Translations under genes and position numbers: made by a program
NCBI RefSeq assembly: GCF_026340305.1
Contig: NZ_JAPEPI010000002.1
Coordinates: forward strand, 3,162,001-3,226,000
Source of the DNA: Streptomyces sp. NBC_01381
GTDB lineage: Bacteria > Actinomycetota > Actinomycetes > Streptomycetales > Streptomycetaceae
Reading direction: 5' to 3'
DNA: 64,000 nt
The notes under the pieces: model-generated
Seen by the model: only the letters and a program-made list of their open reading frames with translations
What the model was told of the DNA's origin: nothing
The model's database searches: none
Shown here: piece after piece, positions 33,955 through 41,430 of the stretch
Layout: each line of letters starts with the position of its first letter
How positions within the stretch are numbered: the stretch's first letter is position 1

Positions 33955-34380
33955 GTGGCTCGACAGTTCGCCCGCGGTATGGGCTCGTTCTTCAAGGACT
34001 GCGGTTGTGCCAGGCCGACCCGGTGCCCGCACCCGTACACAATCCGTTTCCGCAACGGTCTAGGGAAGCAGCTCGAGGAGGGCGGCTTCGACACGCAGGA
34101 CGACGCGATCGAGCGCCTCACGCAGATCTACGCGGAGAAGAAGCGCACGGCGCCGTCTGTCGCGGAAGCGCGCCGGGAGCTGGGACAGAAGCAGCTCTAT
34201 CAACGTCCATATCGTTCCGCGCCTAGGTTTCACGGAAGCTGATATCCGTCACCCCCATTGTGGTGGAGCGTTTCCTGGACGAGTTGGAGGCCGACGGCGT
34301 TGGCCGGGGCAATCAGGTCAACATACTGCGCACGCTCAAGGCGATCCTGCGGGACGCCTATGACAAGGGAGCGATGGCGG
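33955..34380 (+). pseudogene. Tyrosine integrase, N-terminal fragments
   Basis: GTG-started frame ARQFARGMGSFFKDCGCARP, TRCPHPYTIRFRNGLGKQLE, DDAIERLTQIYAEKKRTAPS, VAEARRELGQKQLY is the N-terminal arm-binding part of actinobacterial phage-type integrases. It then loses similarity; a second piece in another frame (ISVTPIVVERFLDELEADGV then RGNQVNILRTLKAILRDAYD and KGAMA) from 34242 is the core-binding domain. The catalytic domain with R..HxxR..Y is absent. An internal deletion and a terminal truncation show it is dead. Confidence 0.85.
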
Positions 34381-34539
34381 CACCATCGCGACGGTCTCCC
34401 GCGTGATCTCTAGCCGCGAAAGATCCTCCCCGGCCTCCTCCAGCCGGACGGCCAACTCCACAGCCTCAGCCTGGAGTTCCTCCACTCGCTGCCGAGCCGC
34501 AGCCTCCCGCGCCTGAAGCTCATCCGGCAAAGACACCAT
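34380..34539 (-). pseudogene. Fragment of IS-associated coiled-coil ORF
   Basis: The leftward frame VSLPDELQAREAAARQRVEE then LQAEAVELAVRLEEAGEDLS and RLEITRETVA matches the N-terminus of a small coiled-coil protein that often precedes IS transposases in Streptomyces. It ends abruptly at the junction with the integrase fragment. ATG at 34539. The stretch 34540-34774 shows no gene. Confidence 0.55.
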
Positions 34540-34774
34540 GGCGCCCCACCTCAACCCCGCCACGTAGAAGCACAACGGCGCCACCACACACCAATCAGCG
34601 TCTTCCCAGCTCAGGCCACCCTCGGCCGTCACTTCAGAGGATCCACACACGAACGAGATCCTGCGATGACTGCGAACGGGGAACGGGGAACGGCCGGACA
34701 CCTGGTGATGACCCGTCAGAACTGCCGGCCAGCCGCATGGCGCTGAGGGTCTTGCGCCCGGCCGGTCGGGTGGG

Positions 34775-35170
34775 TCAGGGCCGGTTGTACCACTCACACG
34801 CGAGCGTCGTGTACGCCTCGAGGCAGATCCTGACGGACGCCGCCCCGCCGGGCACATCCGCAGGGGACTCGGCATTGAACTGGTATGTCACGTTGCACCG
34901 AGTGCCGCTGCTCCAAGTGCTCAGTTCGTTGCCAGAGGCACCGTACGTGCTGAACCACACCCTGCTGCAGCTGACGGACCGGTGTGTTCCTGCGGCCCTG
35001 ACCGACCGGTCGCGCCAAGTCAGGGTGCCACGGACGGAGTTGGCGCCGATCGTGATGTCGAAAGAGGTGCTCGGGTAGGGGGCTGTCTGCGCGCCGGCGG
35101 CGGGAGCGCCCAGCAGGGTGCCCGCGGTCAGCACGATGGAACCGAGGGCGGCGGCGAGATGAGTCTTCAT
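34775..35170 (-). CDS. Small secreted cysteine-containing protein (paralog A)
   Basis: 131 aa. Signal peptide MKTHLAAALGSIVLTAGTLL with APAAGA cleavage near residue 27; mature domain of about 104 residues with four cysteines: SFDITIGANSVRGTLTWRDR then SVRAAGTHRSVSCSRVWFST, TRCNVTYQF, VRICLEAYTTLACEWYNRP. The pattern GT(L/V)(T/S)W.(D/N)RSV...C.RV...W...C...C...C is shared with the gene at 35477. Function unknown; small secreted disulfide proteins may be toxins, inhibitors or morphogenetic. The ATG is chosen because it gives the signal peptide. Confidence 0.8.
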   Translation of the reverse strand: MKTHLAAALGSIVLTAGTLLGAPAAGAQTAPYPSTSFDITIGANSVRGTLTWRDRSVRAAGTHRSVSCSRVWFSTYGASGNELSTWSSGTRCNVTYQFNAESPADVPGGAASVRICLEAYTTLACEWYNRP

Positions 35171-35207
35171 GCGATCTCCAGGATGGGGACTACAGGGCGC
35201 GACCGCG

Positions 35208-35330
35208 GTCGCGTGCGGCATCAACCGGTTGAAGGGAAACAGGGCGGTGGTGAACCGGCTCGGCAAAGTCGCGGCCCGTTTCGCGGCGATGATTCTCATC
35301 GCCGCGATCAACGCACGGCTGTGGCCTGCC
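35208..35330 (+). pseudogene. Transposase C-terminal remnant (IS5-like)
   Basis: The frame INRLKGNRAVVNRLGKVAAR then FAAMILIAAINARLW matches the C-terminal RLK..RAVATRYDK..... I.AAI..WL signature of IS5-family transposases. No start or other DDE motif is present. It lies between the two secreted paralogs. Confidence 0.7.
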
Positions 35331-35476
35331 GGATGTGTCAGCCCCGCCCCCCCCCCGGACGGCCCACCCAGGACACCGGCAACGTCCTGGACGACTACCA
35401 GATCCGCCGCTGTCCCGGCCGGCACCGCCGCATGACCCTCAGCTGACAAACAATCACCACAAAGACCGCTGCAGTA

Positions 35477-35929
35477 CTAGTGCAGGCCGGCGATGCAGTA
35501 GTAGCCGGCGCGGTAACAGGTCTGTCCCTTGAGGTAGTTCCCGTTTTCGTCGGTCATGTAGACCCAGACGTTGTCGGACCCACCGACGACGTTCGCGGCA
35601 AGGGCGAAGTCCGCCGGCCCGGATCGATTGCACCAAGTGCTGCTGCTCTTGAAGTCCAGAGAGGTGCTACCGGCGAACGCCCGCGCGTAGACCCGCCGAC
35701 AATTGCTGGCCTTGAACCATGCGTCGATGCCGACCGACCGGTTGGACCAGCTGACCGTGCCTTCGTAGTCGCTCGCCCCATACTCAATCGAGACGGTGGC
35801 GGCAGCGGCGACGGCGGTCGCGGGTGTCGCCGTGAAGGCCAACCCGGCAACCGACGCGGCTGCGGTCACGGCCACGCCGACCTTCCTCGTGCGGCTCTTC
35901 ACCTTCGATGCGTCCTTCAACCTCACCAT
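35477..35929 (-). CDS. Small secreted cysteine-containing protein (paralog B)
   Basis: 150 aa. Long basic n-region (KVKSRTRK), hydrophobic core VGVAVTAAASVAGLAFTATP and ATAVA cleavage, then a four-cysteine domain homologous to the gene at 34775: DYEGTVSWSNRSVGIDAWFK, ASNCRRVYARAF, SSSTWCNRSGPAD, GQTCYRAGYYCIAGLH. Codon usage is less G/C-biased than the core genes, consistent with horizontal origin. It diverges from the ArsR-like regulator at 36118. Confidence 0.8.
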   Translation of the reverse strand: MVRLKDASKVKSRTRKVGVAVTAAASVAGLAFTATPATAVAAAATVSIEYGASDYEGTVSWSNRSVGIDAWFKASNCRRVYARAFAGSTSLDFKSSSTWCNRSGPADFALAANVVGGSDNVWVYMTDENGNYLKGQTCYRAGYYCIAGLH

Positions 35930-36070
35930 GACACCACTCCCAGGTTCCTCGAGTGCCGGATGCGCAACCTCACCGTCGTGCGGAGGCGACCGCCTCAGAT
36001 CGGGCAGTGAACGTTGCTGCCGTTGTTCGGCAACACGACTCCACCACGCGGGGACCTCAGGCCGGAAAGC

Positions 36071-36088
36071 ATTTGAGCAGGTTCAAAT
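36071..36088. promoter_or_regulatory. ArsR-type dyad upstream of the regulator
   Basis: ATTTGA GCAGGT TCAAAT: a perfect 6-bp inverted repeat with 6-base spacer, 30 bases before the GTG of the ArsR-like gene and between it and the divergent secreted gene. Such AT-rich dyads are typical ArsR/SmtB operators; here autoregulation is inferred. Confidence 0.55.
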
Positions 36089-36117
36089 CCATCGCGACGA
36101 CTGCTAGCGTCGGGGCG

Positions 36118-37122
36118 GTGCTCACCCTGCGTGTAGACGCCAATACAGTGTCCAGGACACGGTTGGCGGCTTCCCCTGCTTCGGAATCCATGGCGTGGCT
36201 GAGACTCACCGCCGCGTCGGGACGGCACCCGGTCTTCGGGGATCCTGGACCACTCGCCCGAGCATCACTTGCCCATCCCGACGTTGCCTTGCTCGTAGAC
36301 CTGTTGCCGCAAAACGGCGACACCTACAGACCTGACCTGCTCACCCCTCAGCCAGGAACGGACGCACAGCGCCGCGACCTGATCGACGAGCAGATCGCGC
36401 AAATCGAGGCCGTAGCGCAGGACGACCTCGAAACCCAGGTCTTCACCCACACCCGGACCCACTGGAACAGGCCGCTGCTGGCCACCACCCGCCGGATCGC
36501 GGAGTCGGGGCGGATGCAGCGCCATCTCGCCAACGGTCTCGCCCGGTTCTGGCGCGATACCTTGGCCGAGGGCTGGTCCGAACTGCGCTCGATCATCGAT
36601 CAGGACATCGCCCACCGCGCGACAGTCATCGCCACCCACGGCGTCGGCCGGGCGCTCGGAGCACTCCACCCCGACATGACCTGGGCAGGCGACGCGATCA
36701 CCCTTGCCAAGCCGTGGGATGCCGAAATCGATGCCGCCGGCCGGGACTTGGTCCTCACCCCCAGCGTGCTCAGCCGGCCCGCCGTCATCATCCAGGTCGA
36801 CACCCCCGGGCAGTTCGTCTTCTACTACCCCGCCCAGCGGATCGGAGCCGACCGGGATCGCAGGTCCGGAAAGATCGCGCAAGTGGTCGGCAACGCCCGA
36901 GCGGCCTTGCTGGCGGACCTCGAAACCGCCCGGTCCACCGCGGAACTCGCCGCCCGATCCGGATACACCCCGGGCACCGTCTCCTACCACCTCAGCGCCC
37001 TGCACCGCGCACGCCTCGTCACCAAGGTCAGAGACGGGCGCTACGTGTTGTACCAGCGGACCGCGCATGCGGCAGGACTCCTGGAAGAAGCCCATTGCAG
37101 TACTCGCCGCTCCTCGCTCTGA
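36118..37122 (+). CDS. ArsR-like winged-helix regulator with large N-terminal domain
   Basis: 334 aa from the GTG. The first 240 residues are the helical effector domain (DUF5937-type) found in actinobacterial regulators; the C-terminal winged helix has LLADLETARSTAELAARSGY then TPGTVSYHLSALHRARLVTK and VRDGRYVLYQRT. No metal-binding CxC is seen. The start has a poor ribosome site, but no better candidate exists in the conserved part. Its operator is probably the dyad at 36071. Confidence 0.8.
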   Translation: MLTLRVDANTVSRTRLAASPASESMAWLRLTAASGRHPVFGDPGPLARASLAHPDVALLVDLLPQNGDTYRPDLLTPQPGTDAQRRDLIDEQIAQIEAVAQDDLETQVFTHTRTHWNRPLLATTRRIAESGRMQRHLANGLARFWRDTLAEGWSELRSIIDQDIAHRATVIATHGVGRALGALHPDMTWAGDAITLAKPWDAEIDAAGRDLVLTPSVLSRPAVIIQVDTPGQFVFYYPAQRIGADRDRRSGKIAQVVGNARAALLADLETARSTAELAARSGYTPGTVSYHLSALHRARLVTKVRDGRYVLYQRTAHAAGLLEEAHCSTRRSSL

Positions 37123-37135
37123 CGGTTACCCGCCG

Positions 37136-37206
37136 CTGATCGCCGAGGGCTCTCCAACCCGGAGATCGCCGGCCGGCCGCATGTCACTGAGGAGACGGTG
37201 AAGACC
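37136..37206 (+). pseudogene. LuxR-type HTH remnant
   Basis: With one base removed in GGCTCTCC the frame reads LIAEGLSNPEIAGRPHVTEE then TVKT, the core of a GerE/LuxR helix-turn-helix. Nothing of the rest of a response regulator is seen. The stretch 37207-37417 shows no gene. Confidence 0.6.
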
Positions 37207-37417
37207 CCGCCCCTCGGCGTCGATTCGGAAGCTGACGCAGAGCAAGTGACCGCTCACGTAGGGGAGTTGCAGCACTGGAGATCGAGTGTGTTACCCATAC
37301 GCAATCCCGAGGGCAGGACAAGAGCCCTGGCCGGTGGCAGGATGCACCGCAGCTTGCGCAGCACACAGCGCTGTTGATCTCGCTTGCGCCCTGGTTCGAG
37401 CCTGCCCTGGAGGTCCT

Positions 37418-38248
37418 GTGTCCGCTCGTCCCCCGAAATCCGTTCGTTCCCCGGTGGCTGCCATAGCCCTGACCGCAGTCGCCGGCCTGCTGATGACGGG
37501 CTGCACCAGCACCAAGTCCGACAGCGACGGCGACAAGGGCGGCTCGGGGATCAAGCTCGTCTCGTCCGGCAAGATCAAGACCTGCACGCATCTGCCCTAT
37601 CCGCCGTTCCAGTCGAAGAAGGACGGCAAGATCGTCGGCTTCGACGTAGATCTGGTCGACCTGGTCGCCAAGGAGCTGGGGGTCGAGCAGGAGATCGTCA
37701 ACACACCCTTCGAGGGCATCGAAACCGGCCAGGACTTCAACATCCGCAAGTGCGACCTGGCCGCCGCAGGCATGACGATCACCGACGAGCGCGACAAGGT
37801 CATGGACTTCTCGGACCCCTACTTCAACGCCACCCAGGCGCTGATCACCAAGAAGGGGCAGCCCTACAAGACCTTCGAGGATCTCAAGGGAAAGAAGCTC
37901 GGCTACCAGAAGGCCACCACCGGCGGCATCTACGCCAAGAAGGAGAGCAAGGGCCTCGACATGGAGCTCGTGGAGTACGAGGACGTCGGCTTGCTGCTCA
38001 CGGCGGTCAAGGCCGGCAAAGTCGACGCGGGCATCAACGACAACGGCGTGCTCTTCGAATACATCAAGGACAACCCGGACACCGAGGTGACCGCGGAGTT
38101 CGACACCGGTGAGAAGTACGGAATCGGCTTCCGCACGGGCAACGACTCACTGCGCACGAAGGTCAACGAGGTCCTCAAGGAGGCCCGGACCGACGGCAGT
38201 TACGACAAGATCTACAAGAAGTGGTTCGGCACCACTCCGCAGAGCTGA
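37418..38248 (+). CDS. Amino-acid ABC transporter substrate-binding lipoprotein
   Basis: 276 aa from GTG (GGAGG four bases upstream). Lipoprotein signal ending LLMTGC with lipidated C29. The SBP_bac_3 domain follows: THLPYPPFQSKKDGKIVGFD, VDLVDLVAKELGVE, AAAGMTITDERDKVMDFSDP, KKLGYQKATTGGIYAKKE. This is the family 3 pattern for polar amino acids (glutamate/glutamine/cystine-like). It starts a three-gene operon with the permease and ATPase. Confidence 0.93.
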   Translation: MSARPPKSVRSPVAAIALTAVAGLLMTGCTSTKSDSDGDKGGSGIKLVSSGKIKTCTHLPYPPFQSKKDGKIVGFDVDLVDLVAKELGVEQEIVNTPFEGIETGQDFNIRKCDLAAAGMTITDERDKVMDFSDPYFNATQALITKKGQPYKTFEDLKGKKLGYQKATTGGIYAKKESKGLDMELVEYEDVGLLLTAVKAGKVDAGINDNGVLFEYIKDNPDTEVTAEFDTGEKYGIGFRTGNDSLRTKVNEVLKEARTDGSYDKIYKKWFGTTPQS

Positions 38249-38289
38249 CCTCGAGCATTCAAACGGCTGACCAGAGGAGTTCTGCACGT

Positions 38290-39075
38290 ATGTCCATGTC
38301 CCGACGGCGGCGGGCACGGCTGTTCCGCGGCGTCCAGTACGCCGTGCTGCTCATCGCCATAGCCGTGTTCGCGCTGGTGGCCGACTGGGGGACACTGCGC
38401 CAGGCGTTCTTCGACGTGGAGATCGCCAAGGCGCTGTTCCCCGAGGTGATCACCACCGCGCTGGTCAACACCGCCTACTACACACTGCTCGGCTTCGGCT
38501 TCGGCCTGGGGCTCGGCATCGTGCTGGCGCTGATGCGGCTGTCCACGGTGCCTCCGTACCGCTGGATCGCGATCGCCTATATCGAGTTCTTCCGCGGCGT
38601 TCCCTCCCTGCTGGTGTTCATCGCGCTCGGCTTCGGTGTGCCGCTGGCCTTCGAGGTCGCGCTCGACATGCACATCACGGTGATGCTGTCTCTGGGCCTG
38701 GTGGGCGCCGCCTATATGGCCGAGACGATCCGCGCGGGCATTCTGGCGGTGCCCAAGGGGCAGACGGAGGCGGCCCGTTCGCTGGGCATGTCACCGGGGC
38801 GTGCGATGGTGTCGATCGTGATGCCGCAGGCGTTCCGGATCGTGCTGCCGCCGCTGACCAACGAGCTGATCCTGCTCACCAAGGACTCCTCACTGGTGTA
38901 TCTGCTCGGCCTCTCGCTCGGCCAGTTCGAGCTGGCCAACTTCGGCCGGGACGCGCTGAACGAGCACAAGAGCCTGACCCCGATCCTGATCGCCGGACTG
39001 CTGTATCTCGTCATCACCCTCCCGCTCGGCCATCTGGTGCGGCGGCTCGAGGCCCGTACGGCGAAAGCCAGGTGA
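38290..39075 (+). CDS. Amino-acid ABC transporter permease
   Basis: 261 aa. Five or so membrane helices; HisM/GlnP-type EAA loop AETIRAGILAVPKGQTEAAR then SLGMSPGRAMVSIVMPQAFR. AGAGGAG ribosome site upstream of the ATG at 38290. A single permease gene means it probably acts as a homodimer. Follows the binding protein after 41 bases and overlaps the ATPase start. Confidence 0.93.
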   Translation: MSMSRRRRARLFRGVQYAVLLIAIAVFALVADWGTLRQAFFDVEIAKALFPEVITTALVNTAYYTLLGFGFGLGLGIVLALMRLSTVPPYRWIAIAYIEFFRGVPSLLVFIALGFGVPLAFEVALDMHITVMLSLGLVGAAYMAETIRAGILAVPKGQTEAARSLGMSPGRAMVSIVMPQAFRIVLPPLTNELILLTKDSSLVYLLGLSLGQFELANFGRDALNEHKSLTPILIAGLLYLVITLPLGHLVRRLEARTAKAR

Positions 39076-39914
39076 GCACCATGAAGTTCGACAAGGCACC
39101 CGACGCGCCCGCACCTTCGGGCCAGGCGATCGAGGTGCGCGAGCTGCGCAAGTCGTTCGGTGATCTGGAGGTGCTCAAGGGCATCGACCTGACGGTCGGG
39201 CGCGGTGACGTGGTCTGTGTCATCGGCCCTTCGGGCTCCGGCAAATCGACCCTGCTGCGCTGCGTCAATCTTCTGGAAGAGCCCACGTCGGGCACGGTGA
39301 CGGTGGCCGGCACGGAGGTCACCGACCCCGATGTGGACATCGATCGCGTACGCCGTCGGATCGGCATGGTCTTCCAGTCCTTCAACCTCTTCCCGCACCT
39401 CACGGCGCTGGAGAACCTGACCATCGCGCAGCGCCGTGTGCTCCGGCGCGGCAAGGAGGAGGCGGAGCGCATCGCGCGGGCCAACCTCGCGCGGGTGGGC
39501 CTCGTCGACAAGGAGCAGTCCTATCCGGCGCAGCTCTCCGGCGGCCAGCAGCAGCGGGTCGCGATCGCTCGGGCGCTGTCCATGGACCCCGAGTTGATGC
39601 TCTTCGACGAGCCGACCTCCGCGCTCGACCCCGAACTGGTCGGGGACGTACTCGCGGTGATGCGCTCGCTCGCCCAGGAGGGGATGACGATGCTGGTCGT
39701 CACCCACGAGATGAGCTTCGCGCGCGAGGTCGCTGACCGGGTGGTCTTCATGGACGACGGAGTGATCGTCGAGGAGGGCACGCCCGAACGTGTGGTGGGC
39801 GACCCGCAGCACGAGCGGACCCGGACGTTCCTGGCGCGCGTACTCGATCCTGCGGCGGCGGAGATGGGCGAAGTCCCGGACACAGGACCGCACGAGAAGC
39901 GCGTGGACCGCTGA
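39072..39914 (+). CDS. Amino-acid ABC transporter ATP-binding protein
   Basis: 280 aa. Walker A GPSGSGKST, Q-loop MVFQSFNLFPH, signature LSGGQQQRV, Walker B LMLFDEPTSALD, H-loop VTHEMSFAREVAD: the GlnQ/HisP type. The GTG overlaps the permease stop (GTGA); an ATG three codons later is an alternative. The C-terminal 25 residues past the last strand are a polar tail. Confidence 0.94.
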   Translation: MSTMKFDKAPDAPAPSGQAIEVRELRKSFGDLEVLKGIDLTVGRGDVVCVIGPSGSGKSTLLRCVNLLEEPTSGTVTVAGTEVTDPDVDIDRVRRRIGMVFQSFNLFPHLTALENLTIAQRRVLRRGKEEAERIARANLARVGLVDKEQSYPAQLSGGQQQRVAIARALSMDPELMLFDEPTSALDPELVGDVLAVMRSLAQEGMTMLVVTHEMSFAREVADRVVFMDDGVIVEEGTPERVVGDPQHERTRTFLARVLDPAAAEMGEVPDTGPHEKRVDR

Positions 39915-39988
39915 GCGCACCTCGGACCTGCACGGATAAGAGGATCGGCGGGGCTGCCAGACACATTTCCCCGCGTTCTCGGGAACCC

Positions 39989-40150
39989 CTCATCGACACC
40001 GGCCTCAAGGGTTACGCCGACAAGGCGTATCAGGGCGCGGACCGGAACGTCCGCGTCCCGTTCAAGGGACGCCGGCTCAAGCGATGGCAACGACGACACA
40101 ACGCCACCCACGCCAAGACGCGCTGCGTCGGCGAACCGGCCATGTTGAAG
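39989..40150 (+). pseudogene. IS5-like transposase remnant
   Basis: The frame LIDTGLKGYADKAYQGADRN then VRVPFKGRRLKRWQRRHNAT and HAKTRCVGEPAM is the late DDE region of an IS5-family transposase (ADKGYQG... AHAK.R..GERA.A.LK). Only about 50 codons remain, with no terminal inverted repeat recognised. It occupies the gap between the ABC operon and the GTPase/Hsp70 locus (39915-40243). Confidence 0.75.
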
Positions 40151-40243
40151 TCGCAAGGGTTTGCGCGGGGGCTCTTCCCAGACAGAGGGGGGGTGGATCG
40201 GATTTTCAGCAGACGGCACAGCGTTCGCCACGCTGGGCACCGC

Positions 40244-41425
40244 TCAACCCCGGTACACCACCCGCCCCGGCAGCTCCCGGCCGTCGATGCGCGCCCACAA
40301 CCGCAGTCCGGCGAGCACCTGGCCCTTGCGTCCGCCGGCGTCCAGCGGAATGTCGTTGCCACCGGTGCGCTGCCGGGCGTCGCGGTAGGAAGAAGGGGCG
40401 AGGACCTCCACGGCGGCCTCGACTCCGCTGCCCTGCACTCTGCGGCGCAGCCCCAGCACGGCCCTCTGTGATGCCTCGGCGACCTCGGCCCACCAGCTGC
40501 CCGGGGCCGCCGGCGGCAGGTGGATCACGGAGCACAAGGCCTCATCCATCGCCAGGGCGGCCCGCAGCTCTGCCGGGGAGTCCTGGGGCGCGCGGGCGAG
40601 CCGCGTGATCCGGTGGGAGGTCTCTTGCCGGTAGGCACTGCGGTGTTCCTGAGCGTGCAGGGGAAGCACGCCTCGGTGGGTGAGGTTCTCCAGGCAGTGG
40701 TTCAACCGATCGTCCAGGCCGGCCATTCCGGCCACCCAGCCGGCGAGCTCGACCCACACGTCCATCGTCGAGCAGCTGTCCGCGCCCGGCATGCGTCGAG
40801 CGCCCTCGACCTCGGCGGCGGCCAGCGCCCAACCAGCCTTGTTGCCATGGGCGTTCAGTCGCACTCCGGGTACGCCGAAGGCAGGCATCGGAGGAACCAA
40901 CACCTGCTCACGGTCGCGCGCCCACCACTCGATCCACTGCTCATCGGCGGGGCCGGCCGCCACCACCGCGAGCGACCGGGTCCGGTCCCGCCACGTCGCC
41001 GCGTACGCGGCGGGCAGTCGAAGCAACGTCGTATGGAACCAGAGCCAGAGGGCCGGGGTGTCGGCGCCGGCGTCAGGGGAGCCGGGGAGCCGGAGCGGTC
41101 CGAGGTAATCGGCGGCTTCCGGGCTCTTCGTCAATTCGCCCGCCAGGGCGAGGAGTTCGCCATCTGCCGCAGGAGCTGCGGACACGGGCTGCGCTGCCGG
41201 GACACGGACCGGCCCAGTGTTCCTCGCCGCCCCGGGCAAACCCGTCCCCGACGCGAGCAGTGTGTCCAACTCCCGCAGGGCGGCCCGGCACTGATCCGCA
41301 CCCGCGTCGTCGGGCCAGACGTCGATGAGCTCGCTCAGGGCGGTGTGCAGCCCGGAGAGCTGGGACCGGGCCACGGTGCCGAGCCGTGAACCGGGGGTCA
41401 GGCACAGCGCGCGCAGCGCGTCCAC
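40244..41425 (-). CDS. Helical protein with weakly GrpE-like C-terminus, last gene of CHAT/Hsp70 operon
   Basis: 393 aa from GTG at 41425, or 396 from a TTG at 41434 that overlaps the SrfB-like gene's stop. Mostly helical and Ala/Leu-rich (LCLTPGSRLGTVARSQLSGL, FHTTLLRLPAAYAATWRDRT, VWVELAGWVAGMAGLDD). The last 55 residues (VEVLAPSSYRDARQRTGGND, GQVLAGLRLWARIDGRELPG, RVVYRG) recall the beta-wing of the mini-GrpE at 54167; that would suit a partner of the adjacent Hsp70-like protein, but the resemblance is by eye. I do not recognise a named family. Confidence 0.75.
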   Translation of the reverse strand: MDALRALCLTPGSRLGTVARSQLSGLHTALSELIDVWPDDAGADQCRAALRELDTLLASGTGLPGAARNTGPVRVPAAQPVSAAPAADGELLALAGELTKSPEAADYLGPLRLPGSPDAGADTPALWLWFHTTLLRLPAAYAATWRDRTRSLAVVAAGPADEQWIEWWARDREQVLVPPMPAFGVPGVRLNAHGNKAGWALAAAEVEGARRMPGADSCSTMDVWVELAGWVAGMAGLDDRLNHCLENLTHRGVLPLHAQEHRSAYRQETSHRITRLARAPQDSPAELRAALAMDEALCSVIHLPPAAPGSWWAEVAEASQRAVLGLRRRVQGSGVEAAVEVLAPSSYRDARQRTGGNDIPLDAGGRKGQVLAGLRLWARIDGRELPGRVVYRG

Positions 41426-41430
41426 GGCGT

